Source of the DNA: CAUJGP01 sp964612425
GTDB lineage: Bacteria > Bdellovibrionota > Bdellovibrionia > Bdellovibrionales > Bdellovibrionaceae
Assembly: GCA_964612425.1 (NCBI GenBank)
Contig: CAZTDX010000010.1
Location: 1-64,000, forward strand
Reading direction: 5' to 3'
DNA: 64,000 nucleotides
Below, in pieces: positions 15,532-23,679 of this stretch. The notes beneath the pieces are model-generated. The model was not told where the DNA came from. It saw only the letters and a list, made by a program, of their open reading frames with translations, and did not search any database. The stretch's first letter is position 1. Every line of letters starts with the position of its first letter. The position numbers were made by a program, and so were the translations under genes.

Positions 15532-16675
15532 AATTTTGATGGTGGCCGCCGAGGCCTCAAGCTCACAGTACGCAGAGCAGCTCATAAAATACTGGAAGAA
15601 CTCTGGTAAAAAACATTCGTACTTTGGTGTTGGTTCTAAAAACATGGAGCAGCTAGGTTTTCAATGCATTGGCTATGCTGAAACTATGGCTGTGATGGGT
15701 TTTTCAGAGGTCTTAAAACAGTATTCAGAAATAAAAACGGTTTTTAATAAAATACTTCTTGAAGTAAAAAATAACAAACCCGATGTGGCGGTTTTACTCG
15801 ATTATCCTGGTTTTAACCTGCGTCTCAGTAAAGAATTGCATCAGCTTGGAATTCCCGTCGTGTATTATATTTCACCACAAATTTGGGCTTGGAAAAAGAA
15901 CCGCGTCTACACAGTAAAAGAAACCGTCTCTTTGATGTTAGTTGTTTTTCCTTTTGAAGCAGAATTTTACCATCAATATAATGTGCCTGTTCAGTTTGTT
16001 GGTCACCCACTCTTGGATGATTTAAAATCTGAACATCAAGATCGAACCTATATTGCATTAAAGAAAAATCGTTTAGGAATTTCTCCAAAGCATAAAGTCT
16101 TGGGTCTTATGCCAGGAAGTCGAAAGCAAGAGATTGATCGACATCTTGAAATCCAAATCCAAGTGGCGGAGGAGTTGGTAAAAAGAGATCCTGATTTAAA
16201 AATCATATTATTAGTCGCACCTACTTTTTCCAAAGAGGAAATCCAATCGCGCCTAGAGCATTTAAAAGCTCCGCTAATTTTAGTTCAAGATGAGCCCTTT
16301 AATATGATTAGTTTAGCAGACGCCGTTCTTGTAGCCTCTGGCACCGCAACACTCATGGTGGGCTTGCTCGAAAAACCCATGGTCATTATGTACAAAGTCA
16401 GTTGGTTGTCGGCCGTGATTGGGCGCCGACTTTATAAAGGTTTTTTTGGTTTAGTGAATTTATTATCCAAAAAAGAAATTGTCCCAGAAATATTTCAAGA
16501 TCAAGCCACTAAAGAAATTTTACTTCCCTTAGTGCATAAGTCACTTTATGACCAAGATTATCGAGCTCAAGTGGTTAAAGACCTTCGTGAGTTAAAAAGT
16601 CAATTGGGAGAGCCAGGCGTGACGGTCAGAGTAGCAAAAGCCATTGAAAGTTTCTTTAAGGAGAAGAAGGTGTGA
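15524..16675 (+). CDS. lpxB: Lipid A disaccharide synthase LpxB
   Basis: A 383-aa GT-B glycosyltransferase at the inner membrane that joins lipid X and UDP-diacyl-sugar into the beta-1,6 disaccharide. Visible motifs are AAEASS (residues 8-13), YYISPQIWAWKKNR, VGHPLLD, LMPGSRKQEI and the nucleotide-binding ASGTATLMVGLLEKPMVIMYK region. The length is normal. It overlaps the GnnA-like gene upstream by eight bases and lpxK downstream by four, so it sits within one tightly coupled operon. Confidence 0.96.
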   Translation: MSRILMVAAEASSSQYAEQLIKYWKNSGKKHSYFGVGSKNMEQLGFQCIGYAETMAVMGFSEVLKQYSEIKTVFNKILLEVKNNKPDVAVLLDYPGFNLRLSKELHQLGIPVVYYISPQIWAWKKNRVYTVKETVSLMLVVFPFEAEFYHQYNVPVQFVGHPLLDDLKSEHQDRTYIALKKNRLGISPKHKVLGLMPGSRKQEIDRHLEIQIQVAEELVKRDPDLKIILLVAPTFSKEEIQSRLEHLKAPLILVQDEPFNMISLADAVLVASGTATLMVGLLEKPMVIMYKVSWLSAVIGRRLYKGFFGLVNLLSKKEIVPEIFQDQATKEILLPLVHKSLYDQDYRAQVVKDLRELKSQLGEPGVTVRVAKAIESFFKEKKV

Positions 16676-17679
16676 ACCCCTTTTCTCCTCTGTGGTCTGC
16701 GGCAATTAATTTGAGGAACTGGTGTTATGATCATCGCCTTATTTCCAATCATCAATTAGATATTCCTGTTATTAGCGTTGGTAATATTACGATGGGAGGC
16801 ACTGGGAAAACTCCCTTTATCCATTGGTTGATACACGAGATTAACCAACTTGGTTATAAACCCGGCGTAATAACTAGAAATTATAAAGCCAATGGCAACG
16901 AATCAGCATGGGTGAGCGGAGAGTATGGAGCCTATCGAAAATTTGGAGATGAAGCCGTACTTCTTAAAGTTAAAAATCCAAAAATTGGAGTTTTATCTGG
17001 TCCCACAAAGTGGCAATCAGCAGTTAAGATGCACAGCGAATCTCAAGAAACCCAAGTGATTTTAGTTGATGATGGGTTTCAACATCGTAAGTTACATCGA
17101 GATATGGATATTGTTTTACTTGATGTGTCTGTGCCTCCACACGATTATGAATGGCCACCCATTGGCAGAGCACGTGAATCTTTCAGTGAACTTAGTAGAG
17201 CTCATGTCATTGTCTACTCAAGGTGGGAACTCCGTCGTGAAGAAACATTATCATATCTTCAGCAAGAGCTTCCTCCCAACTTAAAAGTACCAATTTTAAA
17301 AGCAGAACACAAACAAGGAAAGCCTCATTGGATTCACGGCAAACCTATAAATAATGAAAATTTATTTATAACTGGAAAGGGATTAGCTTTTTGTGGTTTA
17401 GGGAATGCTCAGGGGTTTTATAGTAATTTATTAAGTCAAAATTTAAACATAGCTTCTTTTATTCCATTTCCCGATCATTTTCATTATCGGCAAGATGATA
17501 TCAAAAAAATTATAAAAGCCGCACACGATTTTGACTACATTGTTACAAGCGAAAAAGATATGGTGAAGCTTCAAGAGTGGCCTCATAACGGACCAACTTT
17601 GTGTGTAGTACCTTTAGAAATACAAATCTCTGGTGATAAGGAGGCTTTTCATGAGCAGCTTGTTCGCCTTTTTCGGTAG
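16672..17679 (+). CDS. lpxK: Tetraacyldisaccharide 4'-kinase LpxK
   Basis: A 335-aa membrane-associated kinase that phosphorylates the 4' position of the lipid A disaccharide. The P-loop GGTGKTP is at residues 42-48, with DDGFQHRKLHRDMDIVLLD and TSEKDMVKL further on, all family hallmarks. It starts with GTG inside the end of lpxB, with AAGGAG upstream. Its presence means a 4'-phosphate is made at least as an intermediate, even if the final lipid A lacks phosphate as reported for Bdellovibrio. Confidence 0.95.
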   Translation: MNPFSPLWSAAINLRNWCYDHRLISNHQLDIPVISVGNITMGGTGKTPFIHWLIHEINQLGYKPGVITRNYKANGNESAWVSGEYGAYRKFGDEAVLLKVKNPKIGVLSGPTKWQSAVKMHSESQETQVILVDDGFQHRKLHRDMDIVLLDVSVPPHDYEWPPIGRARESFSELSRAHVIVYSRWELRREETLSYLQQELPPNLKVPILKAEHKQGKPHWIHGKPINNENLFITGKGLAFCGLGNAQGFYSNLLSQNLNIASFIPFPDHFHYRQDDIKKIIKAAHDFDYIVTSEKDMVKLQEWPHNGPTLCVVPLEIQISGDKEAFHEQLVRLFR

Positions 17680-18541
17680 ATTGTGTAGCCGTTTATTACT
17701 TTCTGTTCCAGAATCATGGCGTTGGGGATTTTCTGCCTTTTGTGCGTTTTGGCTTTTTGATATCCTTCGTTTTCGACGTCAAATCATGCTTAATAATTTA
17801 AAAATAGTTTTTCCTGATATGGCTGAGAGTGCAAGAGTGACGCTTGCTCGGAATTCACTAAAAAAACAAATCTATAATTTTTTAGAGTTTTGTTTACTCC
17901 CTACCATAGACGATTCCTGGATTAAAGAGAATGTTGAGTTCCAAGGATTAACTTATTTAGACGAAGCTTTAAAAAAAGATAAAGGCGTTTTACTTTTGTC
18001 GTTGCACTTAGGTCATGGAGATATGGCGATTTCTATGTTAGCGCACCTTCGGTACCCACTTTATGTTATCTCTAAATTTTTTAAAGTGAAGTGGCTCAAT
18101 GATTTTTGGTTCGGAACAAGATCGCGGTTTGGCGCAAACTTTTTAAGTCCCCACGGCAGTAGCAGTTCCTTTGATATTCTTCGCATTCTAAAAAATAAAG
18201 GAATCCTGATCTTTGTATTAGATCAGTACATGGGGCCCCCCTTTGGTTTAGAAACCACTTTTTTTGGAGTTAAAACGGGAACGGCGTATGGACTTTCTTT
18301 GTTTTCCATCAAAACCGGAGCTCCAGTTCTACCCATTTGGACTTACCGAAACTCGGTCGGAAAAAATGTTATCGTCATCGGAGAAGAGATTAAGCCTACA
18401 GTCCTCCCAACCCGAGATCAATCGTTGCTTGAAACCACTCAAAGTTATAATCAAGTTTTAGAAAAATTAATTCTTCAGCATCCCGAAGATTGGTTATGGT
18501 TCCACCGACGTTGGAAAAAGTATCGATCTGACTTACCATAA
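17651..18541 (+). CDS. LpxL/HtrB-type lipid A acyltransferase
   Basis: A 296-aa late acyltransferase of the lysophospholipid acyltransferase family, anchored by an N-terminal hydrophobic stretch (about residues 12-40). The catalytic His119-x4-Asp124 lies in SLHLGHGDMA, and VLDQYMGPP plus FGVKTGTAYG are conserved later motifs. ATG 17651 is chosen because AAGGAGG lies six bases upstream; the gene overlaps lpxK by 29 bases. It probably adds a secondary acyl chain to lipid A. Which chain (LpxL or LpxM role) cannot be told from sequence. Confidence 0.9.
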   Translation: MSSLFAFFGRLCSRLLLSVPESWRWGFSAFCAFWLFDILRFRRQIMLNNLKIVFPDMAESARVTLARNSLKKQIYNFLEFCLLPTIDDSWIKENVEFQGLTYLDEALKKDKGVLLLSLHLGHGDMAISMLAHLRYPLYVISKFFKVKWLNDFWFGTRSRFGANFLSPHGSSSSFDILRILKNKGILIFVLDQYMGPPFGLETTFFGVKTGTAYGLSLFSIKTGAPVLPIWTYRNSVGKNVIVIGEEIKPTVLPTRDQSLLETTQSYNQVLEKLILQHPEDWLWFHRRWKKYRSDLP

Positions 18542-18665
18542 GCTAAGTTCAATCCAACTCGTACAAAGTCGAGGTTTAGTTTGTGTTCCTGGTCAGACGT
18601 AGAGAATCACATTTCAAGTAAAATGGATTTTGCCCCTGAGACTCTCTTTCAGAGATAATTATAAC

Positions 18666-19766
18666 ATGGTTTTAGCTAACTATCATTTTCTATTGCGACT
18701 GTTACTTGTTATATTTTTATTTGGTTGTTCAAAGGCCTTCTTGAAATATAATGATACCGATCTTCTCACTGTTGATGAAGGACTTCCAAAGGTTCAAATC
18801 AAGGAATTAGGTGAGGACCCTAACTCAACAGTTGTTGAGAGTGGTGCCGTTATTGATAAAACTTTAGCTCCTCCCTCCGTACCTCCACAATTAGCTCCTG
18901 CGGAGTCTCAAGCCCAATCTCCAAAAGGAAAAAAGTCTAAAAGAATTAAAGAAAAAAAAGAAAGTCGCATATCTCAAATGCGCGGACGACTCGTTCCAAG
19001 AGAGCGTGAGCCAGCGCTAGAAAGCAATGTTGGATTTGCAGAGGGCTCCAGGCGTCCCATAAAAGATCCTTTTCGAGTGGGTGAAAAAGTTGTGTTAAGT
19101 GTTCGCTATTTTAAAGCGGAAGCTGGTGAATTAAGGCTTGAGGTAAAACCGTTTGTTGAGGTTAACGGTCGCAAGTCTTACCGATGGTTTACGGGACTTA
19201 ACACAACAGGAATGTTTTCTCGTTTTTATATGATTGATGATTGGTCCGAAACGTTAGCTGATTTTGAAACATTATTGCCCTCAGTATATGAGCTTCAAGT
19301 CAAAGAAAGCGCGCAACTAAAAAATGGTAAAGGTTATTTTGATCAAATGACTCATAAAGGAGTCTATGTAGAAAAGAAATATACTGAAAAAAAAGGACAC
19401 CAAGAAAAAAATCAATCTTGGGAGATTGCTCCCTATGCACAAAATGTGTTTAGTGCTGCATTCTATATGCGAATTTTTAATTACGAAGTGGGTAAAGAAT
19501 ATAAGTTTATGGTCGCAGACGACGAAAAAAATATTGTCTTTAAAGGTAAAGCATTAAGAAAAGAAAAAGTTGAAACTGAAGCTGGCGTATTTGATACCAT
19601 TGTCATTAAGCCAGAGTTTGAAGTAGATGGAGTTTTTAAACCAGTAGGTGATATTTTCTTCTGGCTGACGGATGACGACCGAAAGCTTATCGTTCGAATT
19701 GAGTCTGAGATAAAAATTGGAACACTCGTAATGGAGGCCAGCTCAGTTGAGCGTGGCCTAGATTGA
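18666..19766 (+). CDS. DUF3108 lipoprotein
   Basis: A 366-aa predicted lipoprotein: signal peptide with lipobox LFG-Cys21, a Pro/Lys-rich linker to about residue 110, then a DUF3108 domain to the end (starting DPFRVGEKVVLSVRYF; later DIFFWLTDDDRKLIVRIESE). DUF3108 proteins are envelope beta-rich proteins of unknown role. ATG 18666 is preferred over upstream codons because it directly precedes the signal peptide. The gene follows the lipid A genes after a 124-base gap, so it may have its own promoter. Confidence 0.82.
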   Translation: MVLANYHFLLRLLLVIFLFGCSKAFLKYNDTDLLTVDEGLPKVQIKELGEDPNSTVVESGAVIDKTLAPPSVPPQLAPAESQAQSPKGKKSKRIKEKKESRISQMRGRLVPREREPALESNVGFAEGSRRPIKDPFRVGEKVVLSVRYFKAEAGELRLEVKPFVEVNGRKSYRWFTGLNTTGMFSRFYMIDDWSETLADFETLLPSVYELQVKESAQLKNGKGYFDQMTHKGVYVEKKYTEKKGHQEKNQSWEIAPYAQNVFSAAFYMRIFNYEVGKEYKFMVADDEKNIVFKGKALRKEKVETEAGVFDTIVIKPEFEVDGVFKPVGDIFFWLTDDDRKLIVRIESEIKIGTLVMEASSVERGLD

Positions 19767-19801
19767 AGAATCGACCTTCTTCTCTCGCGCGTATATAGGG
19801 C

Positions 19802-20203
19802 TTAAGCTTTTGATGCTTTAGCGGCTTTTGTTGTTATTTTCTTGCGTGTTTTCTTAGCCCCTGTCGCTTTTTTAATTGAAGTACTTTTTGATTTAGATAC
19901 TTTTTGTCGTTGCTTCAGCGCTAAGGATTTATACTGTTTAATTGTCTTTTCAAGTTCAGCAGCTGAATGTTTAATAGTCTTTAATGCCTTTTGAACTTCA
20001 AGATCCACTTGTGTTTGGGCTTGTGAAAGAGTTTTAATGATTTGGCTGTAGTTTTTTTCAGCAGAATGCCAAGTGTCTTGGCTAATAGAGTTCTTAAGTT
20101 TTGCCAATTCAGTATTCAGTTTCTTTTTAACTTCAGACTTAAAGCTCGTCCAACGAGGGTGTTTTGTTAGGTCTTCAAAGAAGCTATTTATTGATTTTTG
20201 CAT
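19802..20203 (-). CDS. Lys-rich coiled-coil protein, histone-like tail
   Basis: A 133-aa protein not recognised as a named family. Residues 1-95 are strongly helical and charged with heptad-like spacing. Residues 100-133 are a Lys/Ala/Thr-rich tail (KKTRKKITTKAAKASKA) resembling bacterial histone H1-like tails. There is no signal peptide. AGGAGA lies six bases before the ATG. It could be a nucleoid-associated protein or a phasin-like coat protein; the sequence alone does not decide. Confidence 0.7.
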   Translation of the reverse strand: MQKSINSFFEDLTKHPRWTSFKSEVKKKLNTELAKLKNSISQDTWHSAEKNYSQIIKTLSQAQTQVDLEVQKALKTIKHSAAELEKTIKQYKSLALKQRQKVSKSKSTSIKKATGAKKTRKKITTKAAKASKA

Positions 20204-20332
20204 GTGAATCTCCTATCTCAGCAACTCCAGTTATCATAGGCTTGGGAGTCTGGCAAAACTTATTTAGGTTCCACTAAAAAAGGTCTACTTCTTTGTTGGA
20301 AAAGTTTAAATCTCACTCAGAGTTAAGTTTTA

Positions 20333-21451
20333 TTAACACCAATATCGTAAAAAAAACAAAACTCGGCCCGCAACTCGATAAAACCAAGAGTGATTTTTAA
20401 ACCACGCAGCGGTGATTTCAATGGATTCTTTTAAATCATCTGTGAAGCCATTTTCTAGCTGCTGTTTGGAATCACTACTGGTTAGGAGCACCTCAACTTC
20501 AAGGTCATGTAAAAAACTTCGATGATTAAAATTAGTAGATCCAATGGTATAAATTCCATCGACAATAAGTACTTTTTTGTGGGCAAAACGAGTTTGATAT
20601 TCGTAAATTTTTATTCCCCTTTGGATTAATTGCTCAAGGAGAGCAAAGCTTAATAGCTTGACCAAAGGCTGATCATTTTTTTCTGGAATAATAACTTTAA
20701 TTTCAACTTCTCGAGCAGCAGCCTTGTAGAGCGAGCGAAGGAGTGTGCGCTCTGGTACAAAGTAGGGGTTTTGAATCCATATTCGTCGGCGAGCCCGTTT
20801 CAATCGTCGTTTTTGAATATAAGTTGTTCTGCGACGCATGATGAATGAATCATTCAGCAAAACTAATGGTGTGCTTGTTTTTTTAAAAAAGCGAGGCCAT
20901 TTCTTTTTGTAAAAAATACGATTAAAAGCCACTAGCATGAAACTAATCGCTGGTCCTGTAAAACGTGCGCCGATGTCGGCCCAAGCATTTTTACCATAAA
21001 CCTCCTTGAGGTGCACGTCGCTGACATTAATACTGCTGACCCAAGCAGCTTTGCGGTCGATAATGGTTACTTTGCGGTGAAAACCTCGATTAATTCGTTT
21101 AACGCGATACCAAAATTTAAAAAATGGCGAAGTGGGCTCATCAGCATGGTGTCGTTGATGACGCCAGGGAAGTGCTCGATAAAGTCTAATTTTTACTCCT
21201 GCTTGTTCTAATTCAGGTCCAATTTTATTCCAAAAATAAGGAGACCCCCAACCATCGGCAATTAAACGAACACTCACCCCGCGCAGGACGGCATTCTTAA
21301 AAACTCGTAATAATCTTTGAGCAAGAACACCGTCTTCAAAGGTAAAAACTTCCATCTCAATCGACTTTTTGGCCAACTCCATTTCTTGAATTAAGTCATT
21401 GAGGTAGTCATCATTATCGAGAAAGAGTTTTTCTGTAAACCAGTGAGACAT
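20333..21451 (-). CDS. Phospholipase D / cardiolipin synthase-like
   Basis: A 372-aa enzyme with two complete HKD catalytic motifs: His125-x-Lys127-x4-Asp132 (FHRKVTIIDRKAAWVSSIN) and His291-x-Lys293-x4-Asp298 (AHKKVLIVDGIYTIGSTNFN). The layout matches bacterial cardiolipin synthases of the ClsB/ClsC type, which join two phospholipids. It lacks the N-terminal membrane anchors of ClsA and is rich in Arg/Lys between the motifs, fitting peripheral membrane binding. Transcribed alone on the minus strand. Confidence 0.88.
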   Translation of the reverse strand: MSHWFTEKLFLDNDDYLNDLIQEMELAKKSIEMEVFTFEDGVLAQRLLRVFKNAVLRGVSVRLIADGWGSPYFWNKIGPELEQAGVKIRLYRALPWRHQRHHADEPTSPFFKFWYRVKRINRGFHRKVTIIDRKAAWVSSINVSDVHLKEVYGKNAWADIGARFTGPAISFMLVAFNRIFYKKKWPRFFKKTSTPLVLLNDSFIMRRRTTYIQKRRLKRARRRIWIQNPYFVPERTLLRSLYKAAAREVEIKVIIPEKNDQPLVKLLSFALLEQLIQRGIKIYEYQTRFAHKKVLIVDGIYTIGSTNFNHRSFLHDLEVEVLLTSSDSKQQLENGFTDDLKESIEITAAWFKNHSWFYRVAGRVLFFLRYWC

Positions 21452-21617
21452 GTGATTAAGAACTCCAAGGGACAGTAAAAAAGAACAGAGTACAGTCTAT
21501 TCTCTCTCATTTAGTCAAAATCGTCATTCAAATGAACATCCCAAGGTAAATTTAATTCTAAAGTCCAAGGATCATGAGACTCTTGCTTCGTGGAAAAAGT
21601 CAATGTAGGTAGATTTT

Positions 21618-22967
21618 ATGAATTTTGAAAATAAGAATTTAAATTTAGAGTTGCGGAATACGTTTTTGAAAAGCTGGAACAATGAATACCCATCATCCCT
21701 CGGGTGGAAGTTCCGAGGGATGATAGTGTTTACAGAAGAGAGTGCTTTTCTTATGCGAAATGGTGATGTTATCTGCAAATTGCATTTTTCAGCAAACACT
21801 CAAGTGGCCCATGCAAGTTCCACAAATTCTTGTTCTTTAAATTCGGATTTATTTTTTTCTCAACAAATTTTAATTTCAGGGGATTGGGTTGAATGTAAGG
21901 GTGATGAATTCACACTCGATCACAGTCCTAATGACAAAACTAACGAAATTCAATTAAACGTACAGATACTAAGGCTTTTAAGTCCCAACCTGACCGATCA
22001 AGGTCATGGAAGTCGAGCGAAATTCGCGGCAAGAAAATGGGAAAACTTTCTCAAAAACATAGAGCAATTTTTTTATGATCGAGGCTTCGACTTTATTAAA
22101 ACACCGACATTGGTTCCTTGCCCTGGAACAGAACCATTTATTGAGTCATTTAAAACAGAATTTGTTTATGGCTCAAAGAGACAAAACCTTTATTTGCCAA
22201 CGAGTCCCGAGTTGCACTTAAAAAAATCCTTAGCTCAAGGGTGGGATAAAGTGTTTGAGATTAAACCTTGCTTTCGAAATGGAGAACTGACGCCCATTCA
22301 CCAACCAGAATTTTATATGTTAGAATGGTATCGATCCTTTTCTTCAATAGCGGAAATTCAAGAGGATGTGATTAATTTAGTGAGTGCCGTCATCACTTCA
22401 GAAAACCATTATTTAAAGTCCCAGGATTGGAAAGTCATGAGTGTTGCTGAGTTATTTGAAAAGTATCTTCACTTTCAATTGCATCCTCATTCCACAGCCC
22501 ACGATTTAATTTCAATAGCAAAAAAACACGATGTAGAAGTTAATGAAACTATGGATTTTGACGAGGTGTTTTTTCGATTGTTCATAGAAAGAATTGAACC
22601 TCGACTGCATGAATTAGGTCCATTATTTTTGCATAGCTATCCGCCCTCCCAAGCGGCATTAGCTCGATTAACCCCTGAAGGTTGGGGAGATCGTTTTGAA
22701 GTTTATATTCAAGGAATTGAAATTGCCAATGCATTCAATGAGCTGAACAATCCAATCATTCAAAGAGCGAGATCGCTGGAGGATCTTCAAAAAAAGATCC
22801 TCTATGGACGAGAACAAATCGCACTTGATGAAGATTTTTTTAAACATTTAGATTCCGGCATGCCACCGAGCTGTGGAATTGCACTTGGTTTAGAACGATT
22901 GTTTATGGTTTTAAATGGCTATAAAAATATTTCTGAATTTCGCGCGTTTTCAACAGAATCTGTTTAA
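21618..22967 (+). CDS. EpmA-like lysine ligase with N-terminal extension
   Basis: A 449-aa class II lysyl-tRNA-synthetase paralogue. From about residue 130 it matches EpmA (GenX/PoxA), which attaches beta-lysine to elongation factor P: motif 2 region CFRNGELTPIHQPEFYMLEW and motif 3 GIALGLERLFMVL are intact. E. coli EpmA is 325 aa and has no anticodon domain. Here ~125 extra residues precede the catalytic core and look beta-rich, with a GDWVECKG turn that could be a divergent OB fold. The partner mutase epmB and efp are not in the window. A lysine ligase of another specificity is possible. Confidence 0.82.
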   Translation: MNFENKNLNLELRNTFLKSWNNEYPSSLGWKFRGMIVFTEESAFLMRNGDVICKLHFSANTQVAHASSTNSCSLNSDLFFSQQILISGDWVECKGDEFTLDHSPNDKTNEIQLNVQILRLLSPNLTDQGHGSRAKFAARKWENFLKNIEQFFYDRGFDFIKTPTLVPCPGTEPFIESFKTEFVYGSKRQNLYLPTSPELHLKKSLAQGWDKVFEIKPCFRNGELTPIHQPEFYMLEWYRSFSSIAEIQEDVINLVSAVITSENHYLKSQDWKVMSVAELFEKYLHFQLHPHSTAHDLISIAKKHDVEVNETMDFDEVFFRLFIERIEPRLHELGPLFLHSYPPSQAALARLTPEGWGDRFEVYIQGIEIANAFNELNNPIIQRARSLEDLQKKILYGREQIALDEDFFKHLDSGMPPSCGIALGLERLFMVLNGYKNISEFRAFSTESV

Positions 22968-23383
22968 ATCTCGTATCCCCTTATTTCTCAAGAATCACTT
23001 TCCATTAAGGCAATGGACTTTTCAAAACGAAGGGTCATTTTTTTGGTGAAAAAATTTGGATATTGATTTGCGCTAATGTAGCGGTTGTTGGATCAGTTAT
23101 ATCATCCATTTCGGTTGAAAGTTCTTCAACAAATTTTATTAATCTCTGATGGAGAATTTTTAGTGATCCATCAGGCCGCTATCTCTAAAATACCACCAGG
23201 AATATAGAAAAGCATTTGATTTAGTAGTTAAAAAACTCCAAGACCTTAATACGGAGGATTCTAAATTCTACGCACAACAACTAAAGACAGTACTTGCTTT
23301 ATCCTCAAATTAAATTTTCATGGACCGCCGTTGATCAATATTTTGGAAATCAACCCAAACATTTAAAATAGCATCCCAGCTTC
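22968..23383. other. Intergenic region with a protein fragment
   Basis: No intact gene. A short open stretch (23185-23313, plus strand) reads YHQEYRKAFDLVVKKLQDLN and on to LKTVLALSSN then TAA. It looks like the C-terminal end of a lost helical protein, but has no start and no recognisable family. The rest is AT-rich with no clear signal. Confidence 0.35.
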
Positions 23384-23644
23384 TCAGGGGCAACGTTCTT
23401 CGATAGCTTCTTTAATGCAGTTCTTATAAATAGTTTCGATTTTCTTTCTTTCTGCGGGGTCAATGTTACATTTCTTTCCATCAATTTTTGTATGATTTTT
23501 TTCCTACTCTTCACAACCCCATTTTTGCAATGATTGATATCTTTCGATGCTGGAAAGTGCTGAAAAATAATCTTCACAATAGCCCGCGTAAACATTTGAA
23601 TTGAGCATTGCGGATATAAATATAAAAATTGATATTTTTTTCAT
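23384..23644 (-). pseudogene. Amber-interrupted Cys-rich secreted peptide
   Basis: One frame from ATG 23644 reads a signal peptide (MKKISIFIFISAMLNSNVYA) then GYCEDYFSALSSIERYQSLQ and KWGCEE, followed by TAG (23504-23506). The same frame continues for 39 codons, including KCNIDP and KNCIKEAIEERCP, to TGA at 23384-23386. The continued frame keeps regular Cys spacing, as expected for one disulphide-bonded 85-aa secreted protein. Either the gene is recently inactivated or TAG is read through. It follows a secreted protein gene by 35 bases. No family is recognised. Confidence 0.55.
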
Positions 23645-23679
23645 TTTAGTTCTACTTTTTTTTAAATCCTGAACTGAAT

